A stretch of 64,000 nt of DNA, taken from positions 124,001-188,000 of the forward strand of contig NZ_JACHGN010000003.1 in assembly GCF_014202315.1 (NCBI RefSeq), given 5' to 3'. Made by a program: the position numbers and the translations under genes. This stretch comes from Thermocatellispora tengchongensis (GTDB lineage: Bacteria > Actinomycetota > Actinomycetes > Streptosporangiales > Streptosporangiaceae). A model generated the notes under the pieces. It was not told where the DNA came from. It did no database searches and was given only the letters and a program-made list of their open reading frames with translations. This document shows positions 9,901 to 18,684 of this stretch, one piece after another (position 1 is the first letter of the stretch; each line of letters opens with the position of its first letter).

Positions 9901-10172
9901 CGGGGCACGTTGTAGCCGCGCATGGAGCGGTAGCGGGGGAAGACGTCCTTGAAGACGCGGGCCTCGACGTGGTGCACGCCGGGCAGGCCGTTCGCGGTGG
10001 GCGGGCCCTCGTAGAAGACCCAGGACGGCTTGTCGGCGTTCTGCTCGATCGAGCGCTCGAACACCTTGCCGTCGCGCCACCGGTCGAGCACCTCGCGTTC
10101 GAGCGCGGGCAGATCGACCTGGGCCGGGAGCGGCCGGAAATACGCTTGTGACGCTGACGATGCTGAGGACAT
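6981..10172 (-). CDS. ileS: Isoleucyl-tRNA synthetase, type 2 with GVHH signature
   Basis: 1063-residue class Ia synthetase charging tRNA-Ile. The N-terminal YEGPPTANGLP segment is followed by G65-V66-H67-H68 where most class I enzymes have HxGH; KMSKH (in DGRKMSKHLGN) replaces KMSKS. Editing-domain sequence, a CxxC pair (PYCPRCG) and the anticodon-binding region are present. The sequence style (GLPVEVAVEKELG, YWVDTTQAYRTMD) matches the eukaryote-like IleRS2 branch, whose members are mupirocin resistant. The ATG at 10172 is chosen because it starts at family length and sits 11 bases after GGAGG; an open frame continues upstream into the T-box leader, which is untranslated. Confidence 0.97.
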   Translation of the reverse strand: MSSASSASQAYFRPLPAQVDLPALEREVLDRWRDGKVFERSIEQNADKPSWVFYEGPPTANGLPGVHHVEARVFKDVFPRYRSMRGYNVPRKAGWDCHGLPVEVAVEKELGLSGKPQIEAYGIAEFNAKCRESVLRHVDAFEEMTERMGYWVDTTQAYRTMDPSYIEAVWWSLKAIWDKELLFRDFRITPYCPRCGTGLSDHELGQPGGYETVSSPSVYVRMPATSGPLAELGASLLIWTTTPWTLVSNTAVAVHPDVTYVAARPAGSDEVLVVAEPLLASVLGDDAERVAEFPGTELEHTTYRRPFELVDIPAAHYVVLADYVTVEDGTGLVHQAPAFGADDMTICKRYGLPVVNPIGPDGRFLPDVPMVGGRFFKDADEELTADLRERGLLFRGGHFEHSYPHCWRCHTPLLYYALPSWYIRTTAIKDRLLEENERTNWFPPTIKNGRYGEWLRNNVDWALSRSRYWGTPLPLWVCTADESHVTCIGSLAELSRHAGRDLSALDPHRPYVDDVTFDCPTCGNLAKRVPDVIDVWYDSGAMPFAQLGAPHVNKEQFERDYPAQFICEAIDQTRGWFYSMMAVGTLVFDRSSYENVLCLGLILAEDGRKMSKHLGNVLQPMPLMEQHGADALRWFMACNGSPWSPRRVGHGPLEEIVRKVLLTYWNTASFLVLYANAESWSPAKLREAPAYGERPLLDRWALAELHRTVAEVTEAMEEFDTARAGRRLAAFLDDLSNWYVRRSRRRFWNGETSAFATLYECLETVTRLMAPITPFLTDYVWDVLRDEDAPTSVHLTTWPVADESLLDPALSEQMALVRRLVELGRSARASSGVKTRQPLGRALVGAPGWAALSPELRALIADELNVQKLEDLSGFSADLVSFTVKPNFRALGKRFGPQTKLVAGAVSAADPSAVAATLRSGGTVTLDAPEVGTVELGPDDLIVTEQPKSGWAVETGAVDTGTGETVALDLAITDDLRRTGLAREVIRLVQEARKSTGLSITDRIDLWWSTPDADLAEALTAHAPTISEEVLASSFTQGEEPGLTPHRDEDLNLTFQLRLAPSA

Positions 10173-10440
10173 CGTGGGCGGGACCTCCACGCGAAAGCTG
10201 CCTGGCTTGCCGTTGCGCGGAGGGACGAAGCCGCCTGGGCTCCGCGGTACCACCCTCCTTGACCGCCCCGGCGTGACCGGGAGGGCCCTCTCATTGTTCC
10301 TGCGGCCGGTTCTACTGAGCCCGGGGTGCGGGCCGTTCTTCCGGCGGCTCCGGGGTGATCTTCTCTCCGGCTCTCGCCCCGGGCTCACACCGTCCCCGGG
10401 TCGCTCGCGCGAGGTGGCACGGAGGTACTCGTCCCCATCA
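10173..10440 (-). promoter_or_regulatory. Ile T-box riboswitch leader of ileS
   Basis: The minus strand carries the canonical T-box AGGGTGGTACCGCG (plus-strand 10243-10256), which pairs with the uncharged tRNA acceptor end. An upstream GAAGATCACCCC holds a candidate ATC isoleucine specifier at 10357-10359, in a short leader lacking a full Stem I, as in actinobacterial ileS T-boxes. Downstream, CCTCC on the RNA (10219-10223) can pair with the ileS Shine-Dalgarno GGAGG (10184-10188), a sequestrator arrangement that implies control of translation rather than termination. No U-rich terminator separates the T-box from the start codon. Confidence 0.88.
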
Positions 10441-10610
10441 GCGCCTTGCAGCTTAAAACGATAACGCACCCCGGGCCCCGAAGCTTCCCGGTTTCCGGTG
10501 CGGGACCTGTGGGCAGAACAGGGCGGGCGGGGACAGGTAGGGGGCAATGAGAAGGACGTGCCCTAACGGGGTGTCTTTCCACAGGAGGGGTAAATGTCCC
10601 GGCGAGTCAT

Positions 10611-10640
10611 TTGCTGTTCGGTTGTCCACGCCCCTATGCT
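10611..10640 (+). promoter_or_regulatory. Candidate promoter of the dksA-like gene
   Basis: TTGCTG (10611-10616) and TATGCT (10635-10640) are separated by 18 bases and lie 41 bases before the ATG. Consistent with a housekeeping sigma factor; position and spacing are the only evidence. Confidence 0.4.
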
Positions 10641-10680
10641 GCCCGCACCGTTGACCAGCTTGATCTGCTAGGAGGCCGCC

Positions 10681-11088
10681 ATGGCCACAGCCGCGCATGC
10701 CGGCAAGAGCCCGTCCGCGCAGGACGAGAGCGTGTGGACGGAAGAGGAACTCGCGGCCGTACGCGACCGCCTCAACGGCGAGATCGAGGCGCTGCGCGCC
10801 GACATCGACCGGGCGGAGTCGCAGATCGCCTCTGGCGACATCACCGAGGGCGCCGGCGACGACCAGGCCGATGCCGGGGCCAAGACGTATGAGCGCGAAC
10901 GTGAGATCGCCCTTACCCTGAATTCGCGCGACCTGCTCGCGCAGACCGAGCGGGCGATCGCCCGGATCGACGCAGGGACTTACGGAGTGTGCGAATCGTG
11001 CCACAAGCCGATCGGCAAGGAACGGCTGCAAGCGTTCCCGAGGGCGACGCTGTGCGTGGCCTGCAAGCAGCGGGAGGAGCGCCGCTGA
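10681..11088 (+). CDS. DksA/TraR-family zinc-finger protein
   Basis: 135-residue protein with a coiled-coil-like region (about 20-95, EEELAAVRDRLNGEIEAL...) followed by a four-Cys zinc finger near the C-terminus (CESC then CVAC, spacing C-x2-C-x17-C-x2-C). DksA/TraR proteins bind the RNA polymerase secondary channel; actinobacterial versions are general transcription regulators of unclear target. A strong AGGAGG sits 6 bases before the ATG. It precedes lspA with an overlap, a common actinomycete arrangement. Confidence 0.88.
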   Translation: MATAAHAGKSPSAQDESVWTEEELAAVRDRLNGEIEALRADIDRAESQIASGDITEGAGDDQADAGAKTYEREREIALTLNSRDLLAQTERAIARIDAGTYGVCESCHKPIGKERLQAFPRATLCVACKQREERR

Positions 11089-11876
11089 GCGACGGCACGG
11101 CCGGGCGCGGCGCGCAGACGGCCCCCTCCTCCGGCGAGCATCGCCCCCCGCTCGCCGGGCAGGAGCGGCCCGAGGAGAAGCCCTCCGGCGCCGCCGGTGA
11201 GGCGGCTGAGACCGTTGAGGCCGGCGAGACCGGCGGCACGCTCACGGCGGCTCCGGAGACCCCGGCGGCCACCGAGCCGGCCGGAGACGCGAGCGCCGAC
11301 GCCGACGCCATCGCTGGCGACAGCGCCGGCGATGGCGACGGCAGCGGCGCCGCGGGAGGCGGAGCGGTCGCGCGGGCGCGGCGGCTGGGGGTGCTGGCCG
11401 TCCTGGCGGCCTGCATCTACATCGCGGACCTGGTGAGCAAGATCCTCGTCGTGGAGTACATCGAGGGCGGCGAACCGGTCCAGGTCATCGGCGAGTACGT
11501 CCAGCTCCGGGTGATCCGCAACTCCGGCGCCGCCTTCAGCATCGGCACCGGCATGACGATCGTCTTCACGATCATCGCCGCCGGTGTCGTGATCGCGATC
11601 CTGCGCACCGCGCGCAACCTGCGCAGCCTGCCCTGGGCGATCACGCTCGGCATGCTGCTCGGCGGCGCGTTCGGCAACCTGACCGACCGCGTCTTCCGCT
11701 CGCCCGCGCCGTTCCAGGGCCACGTGGTGGACTTCATCCAGGTCTTCCCGGCCACGCACTTCCCGATCTTCAACGTCGCCGACTCGTCGATCGTCTGCGG
11801 CGGTATCCTGGCCGTCTTCCTCGCCTGGCGCGGCTACCAGATCGACGGCACCCGCCACACGGGGGACGAGAAGTGA
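11052..11876 (+). CDS. lspA: Prolipoprotein signal peptidase (lipoprotein signal peptidase II)
   Basis: Membrane aspartyl protease that removes signal peptides from diacylglyceryl-prolipoproteins. The C-terminal 170 residues carry four TM segments and the family motifs [20 protein letters not shown] and FNVADSSI, which supply the two catalytic aspartates. About 100 N-terminal residues of Ala/Gly/Glu/Pro-rich sequence precede the first TM, far longer than the usual 160-residue enzyme. The start is uncertain: GTG 11052 overlaps the previous gene by 37 bases, whereas the best ribosome site (GGGAGGAG at 11070-11077) stands 7 bases before a CTG at 11085 that overlaps the previous stop codon. Confidence 0.9.
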   Translation: MRGLQAAGGAPLSDGTAGRGAQTAPSSGEHRPPLAGQERPEEKPSGAAGEAAETVEAGETGGTLTAAPETPAATEPAGDASADADAIAGDSAGDGDGSGAAGGGAVARARRLGVLAVLAACIYIADLVSKILVVEYIEGGEPVQVIGEYVQLRVIRNSGAAFSIGTGMTIVFTIIAAGVVIAILRTARNLRSLPWAITLGMLLGGAFGNLTDRVFRSPAPFQGHVVDFIQVFPATHFPIFNVADSSIVCGGILAVFLAWRGYQIDGTRHTGDEK

Positions 11877-12802
11877 GCGACGTACGCAGCCTGCCCGTGC
11901 CCGACGGGCTGGAGGGCGAGCGGCTCGACGCCGCCATCTCACGGCTGTTCGGCTTCTCCCGCACCCGCGCCGCCGAGCTGATCGTGGCCGGCGACGTGCT
12001 GGTCGACGGCAGCTCGGCCGGCAAGTCCGACCGCGTACGGGCGGGCGCCTGGCTGGAGGTCACCCTCCCGCCGCCGCCCACCACGCCCATGCCGGTGGCC
12101 GAGCCCGTGCCCGGCATGAAGATCCTGCACGAGGACGACGACATCGTCGTGGTGGACAAGCCGATCGGCGTCGCCGCCCACCCCACCGTGGGCTGGACCG
12201 GCCCCACCGTGCTCGGCGGCCTGCTCGGCGCCGGGCACCGCGTCTCCACCAGCGGCGCCGCCGAGCGCCAGGGCATCGTGCACCGCCTCGACGCCAACAC
12301 CACCGGCGTGATGGTCGTGGCCAAGAGCGAGTCGGCCTACTCGGCGCTCAAGCGCGCGTTCAAGGAGCGCACGGTGGACAAGCGCTACCACGCGCTGGTC
12401 CAGGGCCACCCCGACCCGCTGCGCGGCACGGTGGACGCGCCGATCGACCGCCACCCGTCCGGCGACGGCCGCTTCGCGGTGGTGGCCGGAGGCAAGCCGT
12501 CGGTGACCCACTACGACACCGTCGAGGCGTTCCGGGCCGCGAGCCTGCTGGACATCAAGCTGGAGACCGGCCGCACCCACCAGATCCGGGTGCACATGGC
12601 CGCACTGCGCCACCCCTGCGTCGGCGACATGCTCTACGGCGCCGACCCCACGTTGGCCGCCCGGCTGGGCGTGTCCCGGCAGTGGCTGCACGCCGTCTCG
12701 CTGTCCTTCGAGCACCCGGGCACGGGGGAGTGGGTCACGTTCACCAGCGACTATCCCGCCGACCTCGCCGCCGCCCTGGACCGAGCCCGCGACGAGAGCT
12801 GA
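11873..12802 (+). CDS. rluD: RluD-type 23S rRNA pseudouridine synthase
   Basis: 309-residue RluA/RluD-family enzyme that isomerises uridines in 23S rRNA. An N-terminal S4 RNA-binding domain (about 1-65, [21 protein letters not shown]) precedes the synthase domain; the catalytic Asp lies in HRLDANTTG. Further motifs are [15 protein letters not shown] and [10 protein letters not shown]. The GTG overlaps the lspA stop (GTGA), implying translational coupling. The exact target uridines cannot be read from sequence. Confidence 0.93.
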   Translation: MSDVRSLPVPDGLEGERLDAAISRLFGFSRTRAAELIVAGDVLVDGSSAGKSDRVRAGAWLEVTLPPPPTTPMPVAEPVPGMKILHEDDDIVVVDKPIGVAAHPTVGWTGPTVLGGLLGAGHRVSTSGAAERQGIVHRLDANTTGVMVVAKSESAYSALKRAFKERTVDKRYHALVQGHPDPLRGTVDAPIDRHPSGDGRFAVVAGGKPSVTHYDTVEAFRAASLLDIKLETGRTHQIRVHMAALRHPCVGDMLYGADPTLAARLGVSRQWLHAVSLSFEHPGTGEWVTFTSDYPADLAAALDRARDES

Positions 12803-13017
12803 CCCCCGCTCTCACCACGATCGCCCGGCCGCACGGTCGACGTGCCCCCCCCGCCAGTGCTGACATGTGCTGACGCGCGCTCACGATGCGCGCTGAGGCA
12901 TGCCTCCGCGAGTGGCTGACATACCGGCGCGTGCTCACGGCACGCGCACCGCGCGTGCTCATCGCGACTGCTCACCACCCAATGCCGAGCGTGCCGGGGC
13001 ACGTCTCGTGGAAGGGC

Positions 13018-14898
13018 CTATCCGGCATCGTCCTCGGCGGCGGGTGGGGCGGGGGGCACCTGGTCGGGGTCGTCGGAGTCCTGTGGGGCCTTTTGCTTCT
13101 TCGACTTGTCCGACTTGTTCGTCTTCTCGGACTTGTCTGACTTCTCTGGCCGCTTCGAGTCCTCCGACTTGCCGGACTTGTCGGGCTTGTTGGATTTGCC
13201 GGACTTATCGTCCTGCTGCTCGTCGGCCCGCTCGTCCTGCGGTCTCGTCCGCTCCCCGGTCTCGCCCTCGTCCTCGTCCGTCCGCCGGTCGCTCTCGGTG
13301 GGGCCGCCGTACTGGGTCGGGCCGGTCGTCTGGCCCACCTGCCGGTCGGTGGGCGGCGGGTCCGTCGGCTCGGTCGTGGAGGTGTCGGACGGGCTCTCGG
13401 AGGGAGTGCCCGTGACTCCCGGGTCCCGCGTGCCGACGATCTGCGGCACGACCTGAGGGGTGCCCTGCTGCTGCGACGGCGTCAGGAACCAGGACGCCGC
13501 GCCGCTGATCATGCCCACGGCCATGATCAGCCCGATCAGCCCGGCGACCGCCGGGGCGCGGGGCGCGGGCCGGGCCGGGCTCCCGCGCCTGGCCCGCGGT
13601 CCCGTGCCGCGTCCGCCGGCTCCCGATGGGCGGCCTCCCGAGGTCCGGGACTGCGGCCCGCGCTTGCGGGGCATCGGGCGCGGCCTGGCCGGGGCGGTCC
13701 CCTCGCGCAGCGCGACCGCGCCCGTGGGCCGCCGCTCGGGTGGCGTCTCCGCGTCGGACGACCAGCCGGCGGCGGAGCCGGGGGAGCCCAGGGCCTCTGG
13801 GATCTCGCGCCCCTGCGGGCCCCCCGGCCTGGGGCGCGGTACGGCTAGCGGCCAGGCGGGGGCTCCGTCTCCCTGGGCGGCGGCACGGCCGGTGCCGTCG
13901 CCCGCTCGCCGCTGGGCCGGCACGGCCGGGATGCGTCCCGGGGTGTCCCGCGTACGAGCCCTGCCACGCCCGCCCGCGCGCCGGCCCGGCGGCGCCTCGG
14001 CGGCGAGAGCCCCGGACGCCATGGGTGCGACCGGCGCGACCGGCGAGATGGGCGCGGTGGACTGCGGGACGTACCCGCTCGCGACGGCGCTCAGCAGCGG
14101 CGCCAGCTCCTCCGCGGTGGTCCGCTCGGCGGGGTCCTTGCGCAGCAGCCCGGCGATCACCGGGGCGAGCCGCCCGGCGTGCACGAACGGCGCGGGCTCG
14201 TCGTGCAGCACCGCGGCCAGCGTCGCCAGGGCGTGCGGGCGCTCGAACGGCACCCGGCCCTCCACCGCGACGTACAGGGTGACACCCAGCGACCACAGGT
14301 CCGAGGCGCGCTCGGCCGGGCCGCCCGCCGCCCGCTCGGGCGCGATGAAGGCCGGGGTGCCGATGAGCGCGCCGGTGCGCGTCACCGAGGGATCGCCCTC
14401 CACGGTGGCGATGCCGAAGTCGGTGAGCACCACCCGCCCGTTGTCGGCGATCATCACGTTCTCCGGCTTCACGTCGCGGTGCAGCACGCCCGCCCGGTGC
14501 GCGGCCACCAGCGCGGCCAGGATCTGCGCGCCGATCCCGGCCGCCCGGGGCGGGGCCAGCCTGCCCTCCTCGCGGACCACCGTCCCCAGCGTGCGCGAGG
14601 GCAGCAGCTCCATGGCGATCCAGGGATGGCCCCGGTCCTGTACGACGTCGTATACCGCGGCGACGCCGGGATGGCTCACCCGGCCGGCGGCCCTGGCCTC
14701 CCGGAACGTGCGGTGTATGAAGGTCTCCCGCTCATGACCGCCGAGGTCGGGCGGGGGAGTGATCTCCTTGAGGGCGACGTCCCTGCCGAGCACCTCGTCG
14801 TGCGCGCGCCACACGGTGCCCATGCCGCCGCGTCCGATCGGCTGCAGCAGGCGGTAACGGCCGCCCACCACGTTGTCCGCCTCCCGAGAATCAGACAT
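13018..14898 (-). CDS. Ser/Thr protein kinase with one TM segment and Lys/Ser/Asp-rich tail
   Basis: Hanks-type kinase of 626 residues (637 if the ATG at 14931 is used; neither start has a clear Shine-Dalgarno). The catalytic domain spans about 14-280: glycine loop GRGGMGTVW, ATP-binding K44 in VALKE, catalytic loop HRDVKPEN, DFG, and GTPAFIAPE. A Pro/Arg/Gly-rich juxtamembrane region leads to a TM near residues 448-471, then an external Thr/Ser/Pro segment and a tail of repeated DKSGKS and EKSDKSEK units. No PASTA or sensor domain is present. It is adjacent to a second kinase in the same direction, with no phosphatase nearby. Confidence 0.93.
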   Translation of the reverse strand: MSDSREADNVVGGRYRLLQPIGRGGMGTVWRAHDEVLGRDVALKEITPPPDLGGHERETFIHRTFREARAAGRVSHPGVAAVYDVVQDRGHPWIAMELLPSRTLGTVVREEGRLAPPRAAGIGAQILAALVAAHRAGVLHRDVKPENVMIADNGRVVLTDFGIATVEGDPSVTRTGALIGTPAFIAPERAAGGPAERASDLWSLGVTLYVAVEGRVPFERPHALATLAAVLHDEPAPFVHAGRLAPVIAGLLRKDPAERTTAEELAPLLSAVASGYVPQSTAPISPVAPVAPMASGALAAEAPPGRRAGGRGRARTRDTPGRIPAVPAQRRAGDGTGRAAAQGDGAPAWPLAVPRPRPGGPQGREIPEALGSPGSAAGWSSDAETPPERRPTGAVALREGTAPARPRPMPRKRGPQSRTSGGRPSGAGGRGTGPRARRGSPARPAPRAPAVAGLIGLIMAVGMISGAASWFLTPSQQQGTPQVVPQIVGTRDPGVTGTPSESPSDTSTTEPTDPPPTDRQVGQTTGPTQYGGPTESDRRTDEDEGETGERTRPQDERADEQQDDKSGKSNKPDKSGKSEDSKRPEKSDKSEKTNKSDKSKKQKAPQDSDDPDQVPPAPPAAEDDAG

Positions 14899-14980
14899 GG
14901 GGGACGAGCTACCCGAGCGCGCGGGTGACATGCGACGGCGGAACCGGGCCGCAGGTAGGGGGCCGGTTCCGCCGTGTTCG

Positions 14981-17900
14981 TCACTTCTTCTTCCCGGCCG
15001 GTACGAACGTCGCCGCGAACCCGTCGAAGTAGCGCAGGTCGTCCTTCCAGGTGGAGGCGGGGGTGTGCCAGTAGAGCGCGTACCCGCGCCCGGTGTCGGT
15101 GAGGAAGCCCCGGTTGCGCACGTGGGCGCGGCCCGAGCTGGTCCGCCAGGTGAACTCCCAGTCGGCCGCGGCCTTCATGTAGTCCACCTTCTCGATCTTG
15201 ACCCGCTCGTAGCCGGGGAACCTCGGCCGGGCGGACTTCTCCTGCTCGCGCCAGTCCTTCACCGGGTCGGGACGGGTCTCCGCGGCCTCCTCGACCAGCA
15301 GGAAGCTGCCCCTCCCGGGGCCGGGGCCGCGGAACCAGACCTGGCGCCCGCCGCGCTTGTACACGTCCCAGCCCTTGGGCAGGCCGACCTGGAAGCCCAT
15401 CCTGTCGCGGTACATCCGCCAGCCCTCGGGGAGCGCGTCCTCCCCCTGCGCCGGGCTCTCCTCGGCCTCGTCCTCCTTCTCCTCCCCGGCCGCGTCCCCG
15501 TCGGCGGGGGCGTCCTTCTCAGTCTCCTCGGTCTTGTCGGCGTCATCGCCGGCCTCGTCGCTCGGATCGGACGTGGGGGAGGCGTCCGTGCCCGCCGGGC
15601 CGGCGGCGTCGGCCGTCTGGCCGGTGCCCGCCGGAGTCGCGGACGCCACCGTGGTGACCTCGGGGGCCCCCGCCGCGCCGGTCCCGGCCGAGCCGCTGCG
15701 CATGCCCAGCCACGCCGCCAGGACCGCCACCACCAGGATGGCGAGCAGCACCACCGGCAGCGCCTTCCTGACCGGCCGCGAGCGGGCCACGCGGCGCAGG
15801 CTGGCGGGGTCGCCGAAATCGATCCGCCGGATCGCGCCCACGATCCGCCTGCCCGTGCCGGGCCGCCCCGCGTACGTCCTCATCCCGATCTCGTCCTGGA
15901 ACGCCGGCGCCACCGTGGTGGGCGCGGGCTCGTCCCGGCCGAACCCCGGCGCGTGCCGCAGCGGCGGAGGCGGGGGAGGCACGGGGGTCACGGGCGTCCG
16001 CGCGGGCGGCGGCCCCACCGGCGGCGGCAGCAGCGGCATGGGCTTCGACCGCGGCTTGGGCGGACGCTTCCCGCTCCCGAGCAGCTTGGTCGAGGTGTCC
16101 AGCCCCGGCTCCGCGCCCTCCCCCGGCTCCTCCACGGACCCGGCTTCCGGCTCCTGGGGGAGGGGGGCGGCATCGGTGCCCGTACCGGCGGTGCGCGCGT
16201 CGCCCTCATCATCCCCGGCCGCGTCCCCGAGATCCCCGGTGTCGCCGGGCTCGGCGAGCATGCCGGCCGTCCCGGTCGCTCCGGCGGCGGAGACCGCGCC
16301 CTCGGTGCCCTCGGTGCCCCCGGTGCCCCTGGTGCCCCCGGTGCCCCTGGTGCCCCCGGCATCGCCGGCGTCGTCGGTCCCGGCGTCCCGTGCCGTGCCC
16401 GTTCCGGTGCCGCCGGTGGCGGAGGTCGTGCCGGTGGCGGCCTTCGGATCGGCCGTGGCGCCGGTCGCGGTGGCTCGCGCGCTCGTGCCGGTCCCGGTGG
16501 CGGAGGCCGCACCAGGCGTGGCGGCGGTGCCCGCGTCCCCCGCCGTGCTCGTGCCGGTTTCGGCGTCCGCTGTCGTGCCCGTGCCGGTCCCGTCGGTGGC
16601 GGGGCCGGTGGTGGTCTTGGGCCGTACGGTGGCGCCGGTGGCGGGGAGGGGCTTGGCCTTGGTCCCCTTGCGCACCTTCGGGCGGGTCGGCGGGTCGAGT
16701 TCCAGTTCGGCGTCCGGCGCACCGTCCTGTGCGCCATCCTGAGCGCCGTCTTGTGCCTGCGCCGGCTCGGCCTCGAGGGCGGCGGCGCCGGGCGCGGGGG
16801 GCGCGAGCTCCGGAGCGGTGGCGGCGTCCGCGGTCGCCTCCTCGGGCGCGTCCTCCGCGGGCTCCTGTACGACGGCGGGGTCCCGCACGGCCTCGCCCGC
16901 CGAGACGTCGTCCCTCGCCGCAGGCGTCTCGGGCTTGACGAACGCCGTCTCCGGCTCGGCCGCCGGCGTGGGCGTGGCCACGGTCTTCTTGGCGGCCTTC
17001 GGCTTGGCCGTCGTGGTCCGCTTCGGCTTGGCGGCGGGCTTGGCCGGGGCCGCCGCCTCGGGCGCGTCGGCGGCCGGCTCGTCGGCGGCGGGCTCCTCGG
17101 CCGCCGGGGGCCGGGCGGACGGCGCGGGCGTGGAGAGGGGCAGGGTCTTGGGCCTGGCCCCGCCGGTGCGCGGCTTGGTCTCGGTCGTGGACTCGTCCGT
17201 GTCGGCCGCCGCCTGCGCCGAGGGGGTGACCTCGGCCTGGGCGGCCCCGTCCTGCGGCACCCTGCCCTTGGCCGGCGCCGACGCGGGGCCGGCGCCCTTC
17301 CTGGGCGCGGAGGCGGGCCGGGCCGTCGGCGGCGGATACGGCGGACGCCGCTTCCCGGGAGCGGGAGCCGGAGACGGGGCCGGGGCCGGGACGGCGGGGG
17401 CGGGCGCCGGGGCCGCCTTCGCCGGGGGCGCGGGGATCGGGGCCGCGTTGCCGGTCACCGGGAACTGGGGCAGCACCGGGGGCGGCTCCGGCGCCGGGGC
17501 AGGAGGCTGGGGGCGCGGGGCCGGGCGGGCGGGGGGCTGGGGCCTGGGGGCGGCCCCGGGGCGGCCGGGCGCGGGCTCGGGACGCCGGACGGCCGGCTCC
17601 GGGCGGCCGAGCGGCGGCGCGGCCGACGGGCGTACGACGGGCCAGGTGCGGGTGGGCGCGCCGCCGGCGATGACCCGCTCCAGCATCTCCGCGGCCTCGT
17701 CGTGGGTGAGGCGCTGCACCGGCTCCTTGACCAGCAGGCCCTCGATCACGGCCAGCAGCGGCCCGGCGTTGGGCGCCGGGTCGGGCGGGTCGTTGAGCAC
17801 GGAGTGCATGGTGGCCATGGCGGTGCCCCGGTCGTGCGGGGGACGGCCCTCCACGGCCGCGTACAGGGTGGCGCCCAGCGACCACAGGTCGGACTCGCGG

Positions 17901-18484
17901 CGCGCGGGGCGGCCCTTGAGCCGTTCGGGCGCGATGAAGGCGGGCGTGCCCGCCAGGCCCGTCATGGTGAGCGAGGTCTCGGCCTCCATGGTGGCGATGC
18001 CGAAGTCGGTGAGCACGACCCGGCCGTCGTCGGCGAGCAGCACGTTCTCCGGCTTCACGTCGCGGTGGAGCACGCCCGCGCGGTGCGCGCTGCGCAGCGC
18101 GTCCACCACGTCCAGGCCGATCTTGGCCGCGCGGCGCGGCGAGAGCACGCCGTCCTCGCGGATGACCTGGCCGAGCGAGCGCGAGTGCACGAGCTGCATC
18201 ACGATCCAGGGCCGGCCGTCCTCCTCGATCACGTCGTGGACGACCACCACGTTCGGGTGGGTCAGCCGCGCCGCGGCTCGGGCCTCCCGCATCGTGCGGC
18301 GGTTGAGCTGCTGGACCTCATCGCCCAGGACGCTGGCGTACCGCACTTCCTTGATCGCCACCGTGCGGTCGAGCAGGTCGTCGTGGGCACTCCAGACCAC
18401 CCCCATGCCGCCCCGGCCGATGGGCGCGAGTAAGTGGTAACGCCCCGCGACCACGCGTGCGCCTTGCTGCCCATCCGACATCAC
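14981..18484 (-). CDS. Ser/Thr protein kinase with very long linker, TM segment and small ectodomain
   Basis: 1167-residue Hanks-type kinase. Catalytic domain about 10-285 with GRGGMGVVW, VAIKE, HRDVKPEN, DFG and GTPAFIAPE. Residues about 290-850 are disordered (Pro/Ala, then Thr/Gly/Ala, including TRGTGGTRGTGGTEGTEG encoded by a 9-bp DNA repeat). A TM at about 905-928 is followed by an acidic stalk and a 140-residue external domain starting LPEGWRMYRDRMGFQVGLP, resembling small PsbP/LpqN-like folds (inferred). Start is GTG 18484 or ATG 18481; AGGGGG lies upstream. Confidence 0.93.
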   Translation of the reverse strand: MMSDGQQGARVVAGRYHLLAPIGRGGMGVVWSAHDDLLDRTVAIKEVRYASVLGDEVQQLNRRTMREARAAARLTHPNVVVVHDVIEEDGRPWIVMQLVHSRSLGQVIREDGVLSPRRAAKIGLDVVDALRSAHRAGVLHRDVKPENVLLADDGRVVLTDFGIATMEAETSLTMTGLAGTPAFIAPERLKGRPARRESDLWSLGATLYAAVEGRPPHDRGTAMATMHSVLNDPPDPAPNAGPLLAVIEGLLVKEPVQRLTHDEAAEMLERVIAGGAPTRTWPVVRPSAAPPLGRPEPAVRRPEPAPGRPGAAPRPQPPARPAPRPQPPAPAPEPPPVLPQFPVTGNAAPIPAPPAKAAPAPAPAVPAPAPSPAPAPGKRRPPYPPPTARPASAPRKGAGPASAPAKGRVPQDGAAQAEVTPSAQAAADTDESTTETKPRTGGARPKTLPLSTPAPSARPPAAEEPAADEPAADAPEAAAPAKPAAKPKRTTTAKPKAAKKTVATPTPAAEPETAFVKPETPAARDDVSAGEAVRDPAVVQEPAEDAPEEATADAATAPELAPPAPGAAALEAEPAQAQDGAQDGAQDGAPDAELELDPPTRPKVRKGTKAKPLPATGATVRPKTTTGPATDGTGTGTTADAETGTSTAGDAGTAATPGAASATGTGTSARATATGATADPKAATGTTSATGGTGTGTARDAGTDDAGDAGGTRGTGGTRGTGGTEGTEGAVSAAGATGTAGMLAEPGDTGDLGDAAGDDEGDARTAGTGTDAAPLPQEPEAGSVEEPGEGAEPGLDTSTKLLGSGKRPPKPRSKPMPLLPPPVGPPPARTPVTPVPPPPPPLRHAPGFGRDEPAPTTVAPAFQDEIGMRTYAGRPGTGRRIVGAIRRIDFGDPASLRRVARSRPVRKALPVVLLAILVVAVLAAWLGMRSGSAGTGAAGAPEVTTVASATPAGTGQTADAAGPAGTDASPTSDPSDEAGDDADKTEETEKDAPADGDAAGEEKEDEAEESPAQGEDALPEGWRMYRDRMGFQVGLPKGWDVYKRGGRQVWFRGPGPGRGSFLLVEEAAETRPDPVKDWREQEKSARPRFPGYERVKIEKVDYMKAAADWEFTWRTSSGRAHVRNRGFLTDTGRGYALYWHTPASTWKDDLRYFDGFAATFVPAGKKK
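16299..16360. repeat. 9-bp tandem repeat inside the kinase linker
   Basis: About seven copies of GTGCCCCCG/GTGCCCCTG/GTGCCCTCG. On the coding strand they read as Gly-Thr-(Gly/Arg/Glu) triplets. In-frame repeat number could vary between strains without breaking the gene. Confidence 0.75.
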
Positions 18485-18684
18485 CGACTTTCAACCCCCT
18501 TCCCAAGGTCCAAAATCCTTCCATAACGGGGGATAGCGAGCGACCGCACCAGGAAGGTTTCCTGACACCTGCCGGTTGCCTTCCCGTATGCGGTTGTTTC
18601 GACTGGCTCTCCGATTGTCGGCCATATGGGCGGTTATCGCCCGCAAGTGGCGGACGACCCGGGGCATGGCCTAAGGTCGGAGGC

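Noticed and set aside
7791-10151. Long frame antisense to ileS (786 codons)
   Set aside because: Gly/Val/His/Gln-rich antisense shadow of a certain gene.
16281-16370. Collagen-like repeat considered as a separate surface protein
   Set aside because: It is in frame within the kinase linker on the cytoplasmic side of the TM.
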